Shown one piece after another: positions 1 to 6,672 of a stretch of DNA of 7,773 nucleotides. Position 1 is the stretch's first letter; each line of letters opens with the position of its first letter. Location: contig JAUSEJ010001046.1 in NCBI GenBank assembly GCA_030650265.1, forward strand, positions 1 to 7,773, in the 5' to 3' direction. The notes under the pieces were generated by a model that saw only the letters and a program-made list of their open reading frames with translations, had not been told where the DNA came from and did no database searches. The position numbers and the translations under genes are program-made. This DNA is from Dehalococcoidia bacterium. GTDB lineage: Bacteria > Chloroflexota > Dehalococcoidia > JACPQF01.

Positions 1-129
1 AGCGAAATAAAGCGAGACTTGCGAAGGTTCTGCGAAGGTTTATTGTACATAAGCGCAACACTATGCTATTCTATGATGGTTGCATTGAGGCTGGTGTCAG
101 CATTGATATTTGTGTTGGCCTCCCGCATC

Positions 130-160
130 TTGCCCGTGAAAGGCGTTCATCGTATATGAT
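130..160 (+). promoter_or_regulatory. Possible promoter for the arsenosugar cassette
   Basis: TTGCCC at 130-135 resembles a -35 box (4 of 6 bases). TATGAT at 155-160 resembles a -10 box (5 of 6). The 19-base spacer is longer than ideal. Transcription would start near 167 and give a leader of about 145 bases before the TTG start at 313. An alternative pair, TTGTAC at 43-48 with TATTCT at 67-72, is weaker. Confidence 0.25.
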
Positions 161-299
161 AAACAAGACGGCGAATGACCGTTCAAGCGAAGAAGCGGGC
201 GATGTATTATTCAGCAGGCTTGCCATATCCATCATTGCCCTGGTCTGGAACGTCAAAGGTGGGATGGCTGCCTGGAAGGGACAACTGGAGAAATAAGCT

Positions 300-304
300 G
301 GAGG
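300..304 (+). promoter_or_regulatory. Ribosome binding site fixing the TTG start at 313
   Basis: GGAGG at 300-304 sits 8 bases before the TTG at 313-315. No comparable sequence precedes the in-frame ATG codons at 175 or 202. This site is the main reason for choosing the short form of the downstream protein. Confidence 0.6.
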
Positions 305-312
305 AAGAATAC

Positions 313-645
313 TTGGACACCTACTACGACCCGAAGGACCTCGCCCATTTTTCCAAGGTGGGCGATCATCGCGGTGACCTGTTCGAAGCCTTCATGAAAT
401 GGTACTCTTCCGTCTTCGTCGACGGCGCCCTGGAACGCCGGGAGAAGTGCCTTATCGCTCTCGCCGTGGCCCATGCCGTCCAGTGTCCGTACTGTATCGA
501 CGCTTATACGCAGGAAAGTCTGGAAGCAGGGTCCAATATGGAGCAGATAACCGAGGCAATCCATGTTGCCGCGGCCATTCGCGGTGGAGCATCCCTGGTT
601 CATGGCGTTCAGGCACGCAAAGTCGCCGATCGCTTGAGCCTGTAG
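313..645 (+). CDS. Arsenosugar biosynthesis-associated peroxidase-like protein (CMD/AhpD family)
   Basis: A small single-domain carboxymuconolactone decarboxylase/AhpD-fold protein of 110 residues when read from the TTG at 313. The signature CPYCIDAYT covers residues 58-66, with the CxxC pair at C58 and C61, and is followed by the conserved HVAAAIRGGASLVHG block (84-98). The start DTYYDPKDL is how I remember members of this family beginning, and the length fits. Reading from the ATG at 175 would add 46 unconserved residues. In classical AhpD the CxxC is followed by a catalytic His; here Y60 and Y65 occupy the places of the two active-site histidines, so ordinary peroxidase activity is doubtful. 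It ends 9 bases before arsS and is surely cotranscribed with it. This subfamily is known to accompany arsS; its exact chemical role is unproven and may be redox or thiol handling for arsenic intermediates. Confidence 0.85.
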   Translation: MDTYYDPKDLAHFSKVGDHRGDLFEAFMKWYSSVFVDGALERREKCLIALAVAHAVQCPYCIDAYTQESLEAGSNMEQITEAIHVAAAIRGGASLVHGVQARKVADRLSL

Positions 646-654
646 AGGCCCATA

Positions 655-1611
655 ATGAACGATTTCGACCTCAAACTGCGCGAAAGCGGAGATTGGCCGC
701 TGCGGTCCGACGGCCTCGACACCCTCCAGCTCAACCTTGGTCGGCACTGCAATCAGACTTGCTTGCACTGCCACGTCGAAGCGGGCCCGACTCGAACGGA
801 ATCGATGGCCCGCCAGGACGTAGAGGAGGCGCTGGCTGTTCTCAAACACTCGCCCATCGGCACTCTTGACCTTACTGGTGGCGCGCCGGAGCTTCACCCT
901 GACTTCGAATACCTGGTCGACGAGGCCCGGACCCTGGGACGCCGGGTTGTTGACCGCTGCAATCTTACGGTTCTCTTGGAGCCAGGCCAGGAACATCTGA
1001 TATCGTTCCTATGCGATCATCAGGTTACCATAGTCGCCTCTCTTCCCTACTTCCTCGCCGACAACGTCGACCGCCAGCGGGGGGTGGGCGTTTTCGCCAG
1101 GAGCATCCATGTATTGCGTTTGCTTAACGCTATTGGCTATGGCGTCGAGGGGAGCGGGCTACAGCTAGACATTATGTTTAATTCGGGCGGGGCCTTTCTT
1201 CCCGGCTCCCAGGCCAGTCTGGAGCGGCAGTTCCGCGCCGAACTGGGGCGCCGTCATAGCGTCGTCTTCTCCCGTCTCCTGACGCTGACCAACATGCCCA
1301 TGGGCCGCTTCGGGAGTTTCCTCCGCCGCTCGGGCAACGAGGAGATCTATTGGCGGAAGCTGCGGTCGAGCTTCAACCCGGCGACGGTGCCCAATTTGAT
1401 GTGTCGCCGCCTCTTGAGCGTCGGCAGAGATGGCCGGCTTCACGATTGTGACTTCAATCAGATGGTTGACCTGACAATAAAGGCGGATTTGCCCCAGACT
1501 GTAAGGGGCTTCGACTACGACGAGTTGGCCAGGCGCGCCATCGTCACCGCCGAGCATTGCTTCGGCTGCACCGCCGGCAGTGGCTCGAGTTGCGGCGGCG
1601 CGTTAGCGTAG
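655..1611 (+). CDS. arsS: Arsenosugar biosynthesis radical SAM protein ArsS
   Basis: A radical SAM enzyme of 318 residues, near full length for the family. The 4Fe-4S cluster motif CxxxCxxC is at C32, C36 and C39 (GRHCNQTCLHC), followed by the SAM-binding LTGGAPEL (73-80). The C-terminal part is the Cys-rich DUF3641-type domain: MCRRLLSVGRDG (249-260), DCDFNQM (264-270) and the terminal HCFGCTAGSGSSCGG (301-315), with C250, C265, C302, C305 and C313 as candidate ligands for another cluster. In the known pathway ArsM methylates arsenite, and ArsS then transfers the 5'-deoxyadenosyl group of SAM to dimethylarsenite, giving the arsenosugar precursor. The ATG at 655 has only a weak AGAGG upstream, so translation is probably coupled to the preceding gene, whose stop lies 9 bases away. 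All motif cysteines are encoded by normal TGC/TGT codons. The tail ends in full, with no truncation. Confidence 0.93.
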   Translation: MNDFDLKLRESGDWPLRSDGLDTLQLNLGRHCNQTCLHCHVEAGPTRTESMARQDVEEALAVLKHSPIGTLDLTGGAPELHPDFEYLVDEARTLGRRVVDRCNLTVLLEPGQEHLISFLCDHQVTIVASLPYFLADNVDRQRGVGVFARSIHVLRLLNAIGYGVEGSGLQLDIMFNSGGAFLPGSQASLERQFRAELGRRHSVVFSRLLTLTNMPMGRFGSFLRRSGNEEIYWRKLRSSFNPATVPNLMCRRLLSVGRDGRLHDCDFNQMVDLTIKADLPQTVRGFDYDELARRAIVTAEHCFGCTAGSGSSCGGALA

Positions 1612-1645
1612 CGATTGGATTTCAATCCTTCCAAAAATCACACCT

Positions 1646-1723
1646 GGACGTTGAGGCTTTAGCCGGTTAGGCTGTATGAACCTGGTAGTTGGACGGGCCT
1701 AACCGGCTAAAGCCTCGACGTCC
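1646..1723. repeat. Long near-perfect inverted repeat (hairpin), 27-bp arms
   Basis: Arms at 1646-1672 and 1697-1723 are reverse complements at 26 of 27 positions; the one difference is a T that would pair as G-U in RNA. The loop is 24 bases. Each arm contains the smaller palindromic cores GGCTTTAGCC or GGCTAAAGCC. It begins 34 bases after the arsS stop. No T-run follows, so it is not a textbook intrinsic terminator, although so stable a hairpin would still impede transcription or protect the 3' end of the arsS message. No clear target-site duplication is visible. It could be a MITE or REP-like mobile repeat; no second copy occurs in this window. Confidence 0.8.
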
Positions 1724-1808
1724 TAAAGTCATTCCGCGATGACTGCGGACATCGGTTAAGAAATGACCCTCCACCCCATGGTCGCTGGCTCCATTCGTTC
1801 CGGCGTTG

Positions 1809-1814
1809 TATAAT
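1809..1814 (+). promoter_or_regulatory. Promoter -10 box for tsaD
   Basis: A perfect TATAAT at 1809-1814 lies 32 bases before the tsaD start, which would give a leader of about 25 bases. No good -35 box lies at the usual distance (TGGCTC at 1786-1791 is the 17-base-spaced candidate). The position after the hairpin suggests tsaD is transcribed separately from arsS. Confidence 0.45.
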
Positions 1815-1836
1815 CGCCAGTAAGCATTCATGATCT

Positions 1837-1841
1837 GGAGG
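1837..1841 (+). promoter_or_regulatory. Ribosome binding site of tsaD (TTG start)
   Basis: GGAGG at 1837-1841 is 5 bases before the TTG at 1847. With the universally conserved TsaD N-terminus ([12 protein letters not shown]) starting at the very next codon, it fixes TTG as the start. Confidence 0.7.
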
Positions 1842-1846
1842 TCTGA

Positions 1847-2908
1847 TTGAAGATACTTGCCATAGAGACCTCTTGCGATGAGACGGCGGCGGCGGTGGTC
1901 GAGGACGGTCGCCTGATTCTATCCAGTATAATCGCTTCGCAGGTAGACATCCACGCCAGGTATGGTGGAGTGGTGCCCGAAGTGGCATCGCGACAGCATA
2001 TGCTCTCCATTATCCCCGTTATCGCGGGGGCCATGCAGGAGGCAGAGGTCGATTGGGCTGATATCGCCGCCATTGGCGTCACGCGCGGGCCAGGCCTTGC
2101 CGGGTCCTTGCTTGTCGGCGTGAACGCCGCCAAGGCCCTTGCCCTTGCCAAGAACTTGCCCCTCGTAGGGGTGAACCATTTGGAGGGGCATATCTACGCT
2201 AACTGGCTCATAGACAATGGCTCAGACAAGAGCAAAGCTGAGTTACTGGCCGAACACCCGGAGCCTTTGTTTCCACTGATCTGCCTGATCGTTAGCGGTG
2301 GGCACAGCGATTTGATCCTGATGAGAGGGCATCTCGATTACCAACTTCTCGGCAGCACGCGAGACGACGCCGCCGGTGAGGCCTTCGACAAGGTTGGGCG
2401 TCTCTTGGACCTCGGCTATCCCGGTGGCCCGGCCATCCAACGCGTGGCCGCCGCTGGCGACAACAAGGCTTATAAGTTGCCCAGAGCCTGGCTAAAGGAC
2501 ACCCTGGACTTCAGTTTCAGCGGGTTGAAGACGGCGGTACTGAGAATTGTCGAGGAAGCCGGCCGGGGTCAAGAGGCCGGCAGGACGGTCGCCGCCAGGC
2601 AAGACCTCGACGTGGCCGGTCTGGCAGCGGCCTTTCAAGAGGCCGTAGTCGACGTTCTCGCCACCAAGACCATCGCGGCTGCCAGAAAGTACAAAGTCCG
2701 TCAGATCATGCTGGCCGGAGGAGTGGCGGCCAATCGTGCCTTGCGAGAAAGGGTAATAGCCGAATCGCCGCTTCCCGTTCATGTTCCCCGACCCATCCTC
2801 TGCACGGACAACGCCGCCATGATCGCCAGCGCCGCCTTTCAGCGATTGCGCTCCGGCAAGACCGACAGCCTCGACATGGACGTTGTCGCCAATCTGCGCC
2901 TCACTTGA
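1847..2908 (+). CDS. tsaD: tRNA N6-adenosine threonylcarbamoyltransferase TsaD
   Basis: The ASKHA-fold enzyme of 353 residues that, with TsaB and TsaE, transfers the threonylcarbamoyl group from threonylcarbamoyl-AMP to A37 of ANN-decoding tRNAs (t6A). It acts in the cytoplasm. The family motifs are complete and in order: SCDET (9-13), [11 protein letters not shown] (81-91), metal-binding HLEGH with H111 and H115, [10 protein letters not shown] (147-156), GEAFDKVGR (177-185), PGGPAIQR (192-199), [10 protein letters not shown] (222-231), [15 protein letters not shown] (289-303) and TDNAAM with the third metal ligand D321. It is slightly longer than the E. coli protein because of a hydrophilic loop around 122-140. 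The start is TTG. It follows the arsenosugar cassette on the same strand but is separated from it by a hairpin and its own promoter-like box. tsaB and tsaE are not in the window. Codon pattern and reading frame are intact, in contrast to the convergent cyclase gene. Confidence 0.97.
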   Translation: MKILAIETSCDETAAAVVEDGRLILSSIIASQVDIHARYGGVVPEVASRQHMLSIIPVIAGAMQEAEVDWADIAAIGVTRGPGLAGSLLVGVNAAKALALAKNLPLVGVNHLEGHIYANWLIDNGSDKSKAELLAEHPEPLFPLICLIVSGGHSDLILMRGHLDYQLLGSTRDDAAGEAFDKVGRLLDLGYPGGPAIQRVAAAGDNKAYKLPRAWLKDTLDFSFSGLKTAVLRIVEEAGRGQEAGRTVAARQDLDVAGLAAAFQEAVVDVLATKTIAAARKYKVRQIMLAGGVAANRALRERVIAESPLPVHVPRPILCTDNAAMIASAAFQRLRSGKTDSLDMDVVANLRLT

Positions 2909-3086
2909 TTTAAGTTGGGCTGTCTTCCCGTCGCAAAGACAATTACCATAGATATGTGGGCGCGCATGCACGGTCCAGTTGAGGGCGCAATCATTTGGAG
3001 GCCGGCGATGGGCGGTTTCTTTGACACAACATCAGGAAAGGAGCAGGTAGTCAGAGGTGAGCGAGAAACGGGGGCACAAGTTGAAC
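2909..3086. other. Convergent intergenic region between tsaD and the cyclase remnant
   Basis: 178 bases between two gene ends facing each other. No clear hairpin plus T-run terminator is visible for either side. The open frame across 2915-3124 (+) has no ribosome binding site, resembles nothing I know and overlaps the tail of the cyclase remnant. Confidence 0.4.
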
Positions 3087-3392
3087 CTACGTCGCCTGAC
3101 TTTCCCCGTCCTTTGTTGGAATAGCTGAGGCATACGCGTTGGCGGCCTCCTGCGACAAGTCTTTGCCCTCCGCTCGCAGAAGCGCCGAGGTCTCTGACCC
3201 AATCGCTTGTACAGCCAGCCCTAGCGTGCGGTCCACTCGGCTCTGCTCCTCGGGCGATAGGGCCGAATTCACCGTTTCGCGCAGACCAATGGCATAGCCG
3301 GCCAAACGCAGGGCCACCTCGGGCTGGCCCATTACGGCAGCCAGTCCGGCGAAATCCTCAAATAGGTAAGCGATAGAGGTGCGATCACCGAG
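3087..3392 (-). pseudogene. Fragment 5: C-terminal tail after the premature stop
   Basis: The frame directly downstream of the TAG at 3393-3395 continues LGDRTSIAYLFEDFAGLAAV and then MGQPEVALRLAGYAIGLRE (from 3332), with no further shift, to the TAG at 3087-3089. This is the normal C-terminal tail of the family: a last TPR-like helix pair followed by the Pro/Glu-rich SPEEQSRVDRTLGLA segment and EGKDLSQEAANAYA. Family members usually have ELGDR at this point, so the TAG most simply replaces a GAG (Glu) by one G-to-T change. Confidence 0.75.
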
Positions 3393-5852
3393 CTAAAGGC
3401 TAAGGGTCAGGCTCTCCTCCAACCAGGCGCGGGCTTCTCCGTAGGCGCCATGATCCATGGCTAGGTCTGCGAGGCTGTTAAGTGACCTGGCGATGCGCAC
3501 TCTGTCTCCCAACTGGCGCCCGACCTCCAGGCTCTCGTGTAGAAGGCCCATCGCTCCGGCGTAGTCGCCAAGGTCGCTTAGCACACAGCCCTGATTGTTG
3601 AGAAGATAGCCGAGAACCCACTTGTCGCCAATTTCCCGGAATAGGTTCAGGCATTCGTCGTTCATCTTTCTCGCTTTCTCCAGTTCCCTCTGATGGCGGG
3701 CAACAATGCCGAGGTTGTTCAGCAGGATGCCAATGCCCGGCTTGTTTTCCAGTTCCCGTTGCATTGCGAGCCCCTCGGCAAATAGGGAGCCCGCGGCGTT
3801 GTAGTCGCCCTGAAGTGAGGCCACGGTGCCCGAACCCTTCAGAGCCTGGGCCTTCGCCGCCAGTCGCTCGCGCGGGTCCACTACCGAATCAGCCAGCATA
3901 AGGCTTTCTTCGTAACACGACCGCGCCTCGGCGTAGAGACCCTGCATCCGGCAGATCTCGCCTATGTCGGACATAACCTGGCTGACACCCGCCGGATCTC
4001 CCGACCGGTCGAAACCCGTGCGCGCCTCTTGCATGCGTTCGTGCGCCTCAACGTAGTGCCCTCTCTTTCTTAGCAACCAACCGATGGACCGGCGGGCCAT
4101 CGCTTGAGCTGCCAGATCGATCAAGGCCTCTGCCTGGCTCAGAGACTGCTGGTACTGTCGGTCCGCCTCGTCCCACTGCCCCACTAGTTCGAGCACCTGG
4201 CCCAATCGGAAGTGCACTTCCATGAGTTCTCGACCGGAGAGCAGCGGCAGCACGCGCTGGAAGTAGTCGATGGCAGAGCTATTGGCGTAGGCGGCCTGGG
4301 CGGCTTCACCAGCCAGGCGCAGATACTGGCGCCTCTTCTCCTGTATTGAACTCCGGTCAAAGTGAAAGGCTAAAAGGTCGACGAACTGCTCCAGTGTCTC
4401 TTGACAGGTGGTTTCAATGTACTGTCCGAGCTGTCCGTGGAGCACGGTTCGCGTAGCGTGGGGCTGACTTTCGTAGGCGACCTCCTGCGTGACGATGTGC
4501 TTGAAAAGGTAAGTCAGGTCCGGCTCCGGTTGTGCGAGGCTCGTAATATCAATGTCGCTCAGGCCGTCCAGGTCAGACATGACGGTACCCGGGCGGCCGA
4601 GACGGGGATAGACTCCCCAGAGCCAGTGGAAGCGAAACAGCCTGCCGATAATGCTGGCTATCTTGAGCGTCATCTTCTGACTCTCGGTAACTTGATCGAT
4701 GCGGGTGAGGATCAGGCTGTGCAGACTGGCCGGCAAGTCAAGCTTCTCCAAAACCCCCGGATCCCGCGGGTCGAACTTTCGGTCGCTCAGGAAATTCAAC
4801 AATTCTTCGATGTAGAACGGGTTTCCCTGGGCCCCGGCGCCCAGCGTGCGCTGCAGCTTTGACGCCACCAGCAATTCGGCCTCCTCAGCCGACAGTTCGG
4901 CGAGATTGATCTCCGTGAAACACGGCATCTGAGAGATTCCCGACAAAGGCGTTCGCCCGGCAATGCCTGTAAAGGGACGATAGGCCAGAACCACCACAAC
5001 CGGCAGTTCGGAAATGGCCCGGCCCACCACCTCAACTAGATCTACGGACAGCGGGTCCAGCCAGTGGCAGTCTTCCAAAACCAGCAAGGTAGGCTGTAAG
5101 CCGACCTGCCGGCGCAGCACGTCGAACAGCAGCGACTCCAGAGAGGTCTTGCGCAACTTGGCGTCGAAGGAGCGCGTTAGCTCGTTGTCCGGGATGTGCA
5201 TGCCGAGCAATACGCTCAACAATGGCAGTCGGGATATGAGGCCCGGGTCGATCATAGCCAGGCGCCCCTCGATGTGACGAAATTGCTCGTCGACGGAAGA
5301 GGCCGGATCGACCCCGAAGATGGATTGCCAGATGGGTCGCCAAACAAGGTAGGCGCTGTTGGCGCCGTAGGATTCGCATTCGCCGCCGAAGCACGTGAGC
5401 CTGTGACTTTGAGCCTGGTTAATGATTTCGGCCACCAGTCGTGACTTGCCCATGCCCGCCTCGGCGGTGACCCCGATGATCTGGCCCTGCCCGCGAAGGG
5501 CCTTCTCCAACTTCTGCTTCACCAACTCTAGCTCCCGAAGGCGTCCTACCATAGGCAAAGCAAACCGCAGCTCCTGCCGGAGAATGGTGTTACCCTGTCG
5601 CCCTTTAATGAGGCGATGGACGGTTGCCGGCTCCGCTTTGCCCTTGACCAACATCGGGGGCAAGGCTTCCCAGATGTAGTCATCGGCTGCGGCCTTTTGC
5701 ACCGCCTCACTCACCAGTATCTGCCCGATGGGGGCTGCCTGCATCAGCCGGGCTGCCATGTTGACCTCATCCCCGAGAGTTCCGTAGGTTCGTCTCGTCG
5801 ACCCGCCATACGATCCTGCCAGGACGGTGCCGCCGCTTATCCCGATCTGCAC
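3393..5852 (-). pseudogene. Fragment 4: end of cyclase C2, AAA ATPase and TPR region (longest open stretch)
   Basis: 819 codons, opening at an internal Val (GTG, 5852); translated alone it would lack a complete cyclase domain. TYGTLGDEVNMAAR (22-35) supplies the C2 Asn (N31) and Arg (R35) of the cyclase site. The P-loop ATPase follows: Walker A AEAGMGKS (130-137; bases 5442-5465), Walker B LLVLED (256-261; 5070-5087) with CHWLDPLS, and GNPFYIEELLNFL (343-355), a conserved motif of these STAND-like ATPases. KHIVTQEVAYES (451-462) leads into TPR repeats from about 510, with regular helices such as AMARRSIGWLLRKRGHY and LGYLLNNQGCVLSDLGDY. It stops at TAG 3393-3395 after LEESLTLSL. A gene caller would report this as an intact AAA/TPR gene. 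It is not excluded that it is still translated, but there is no clear ribosome binding site at 5852. Confidence 0.75.
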
Positions 5853-6361
5853 GCTGTTGATGAAATCGAGTTCGGGGGGGGAGTCGCCAACTCCAGGGCT
5901 GCATTGGCGGCGCGTCTGTCATCATCCTCGTGCGCGACAGGCGCGCCGAAGGCCGCGTAAAGATAGCTCCCTTTATCTCCGAACAGCAAGACAAGAAGAT
6001 TGCCCTCGTAGCGCGCTGTAACCTCCTGCACCCAGCGAACGAAGGAGTTCAGCTTGGCCGCCGCCTCAGGGTCTTCTTCGAAGTCGATGCCGCCAAAGCG
6101 CAGGAACAGGGCCACGGCGGGGTGCAATTCCGTCAGGAATTCTCCCAAGCCTGCCTCGAGTCGCTTGTGAATCGCCGGAAGAACCCAGTTACGCAACCGG
6201 TCACTTGCTTTAGACCCCGTCCGTAACTTTGGCCACGGTGCGGGGATTGCCTCGACAGGCAGTTCCTCAATGACGGTAAACCGGCAGCCATTCTCCTCGT
6301 CGGCTCGCCATTCAAGAACGCTGGTTCGCTCGTCCAAGCGGGCCAGCGTCGCTTCGTCCAC
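5837..6361 (-). pseudogene. Fragment 3: linker and N-terminal half of cyclase domain C2, third frame
   Basis: Begins at an internal Val codon (GTG, 6361) of the restored EIVVDEATLARL. DEATLARLDERTSVLEW (2-18) is the usual inter-domain linker. HPAVALFLRFGG (80-91) corresponds to the metal-binding strand, with Arg in place of the first Asp, so C2 cannot bind the catalytic metals in the normal way. LLFGDKGSYLYAAFG (125-139) is the usual second hairpin of the family, followed by HEDDDRRAANAALEL (144-158). The coding frame is lost in the G8 tract at 5874-5881 (plus strand); after ATPPP the frame reads nonsense to a TAA. Confidence 0.75.
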
Positions 6362-6672
6362 TACAATCTCCCCCTGTTGGCGTGATGCTCTCCGGCCGCC
6401 ATGCGGGACAGAGTGTCTCCCGCCAACACCGGGATCAACTGCACAGCCGGATCGCCCACGAGGAAGCGTCGTGCCGGGCCGCTAGCTACCGAAACTTTGA
6501 CTGCCAGGGAAGCGGCCTCGTGATTGGGGATTGGAATCACTGCAAACTGGCGCATGGCCTCTTGGATTCTCAGGGCACAGGTCGTGGCGCGGCGCGCCGC
6601 ATTGGTGGCGCTATCTGGTGGTAAGTCTTCGGCGAACCAGCAAGTTATCGCGTCGCCGGCAAAGCTAGCGAC
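6361..6672 (-). pseudogene. Fragment 2: C-terminal half of cyclase domain C1, second frame
   Basis: From about 6672 the coding frame reads VASFAGDAITCWFAEDL and continues through FLVGDPAVQLIPVLAGDTLSRMAAGEH. It contains the second metal Asp (GDAI) but has QLIPVLAG where a complete cyclase has the Asn-xxx-Arg transition-state pair. This C1 therefore needs a partner domain for catalysis. The frame ends at a TAG (6363-6365) just after GEHHANRG, because a C5 run on the plus strand (6370-6374) appears one base short. There is no start codon of its own, so this stretch is easily missed by gene callers. Confidence 0.7.

Larger units (their letters stand above)
1..312. other. Leader region upstream of the arsenosugar cassette, no recognised gene
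   Basis: I recognise no protein here in any frame. The first 170 bases are visibly AT-richer than the genes that follow, which suits a control region. GCGA occurs at 2, 12, 21 and 32, close to helical phasing, and TGCGAAGGTT is repeated at 20-29 and 31-40. A promoter-like pair lies at 130-160. The frame of the downstream peroxidase-like gene stays open back to an ATG at 175, but the 46 residues this would add look unlike the family and lack a good ribosome binding site, so I treat them as untranslated. The end of an arsM gene could have been expected here, but none is seen. Confidence 0.5.

Noticed and set aside
175..312. N-terminal extension of the peroxidase-like protein from ATG 175
   Set aside because: No ribosome binding site, composition unlike the family, and a strong Shine-Dalgarno before TTG 313.
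253..996. Long open frame on the minus strand across the arsenosugar cassette (247 codons)
   Set aside because: It lies opposite two recognised genes, has no known motif and is a reading shadow of them.
1646..1723. Calling the hairpin an intrinsic terminator
   Set aside because: The arms are far longer than usual, the loop is large and there is no T-run after the right arm; recorded as an inverted repeat instead.
2915..3124. Small open frame after tsaD
   Set aside because: No ribosome binding site or recognisable sequence, and it overlaps the 3' end of the cyclase remnant.
4401..4862. Plus-strand open frame inside the ATPase/TPR region (153 codons)
   Set aside because: It is antisense to strongly conserved ATPase/TPR coding sequence.
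5837..5852. Separate overlapping genes (cyclase part and ATPase part) instead of one broken gene
   Set aside because: Both pieces are halves of a single cyclase domain; one added base in the G8 tract joins them seamlessly, and neither has its own ribosome binding site or ATG.
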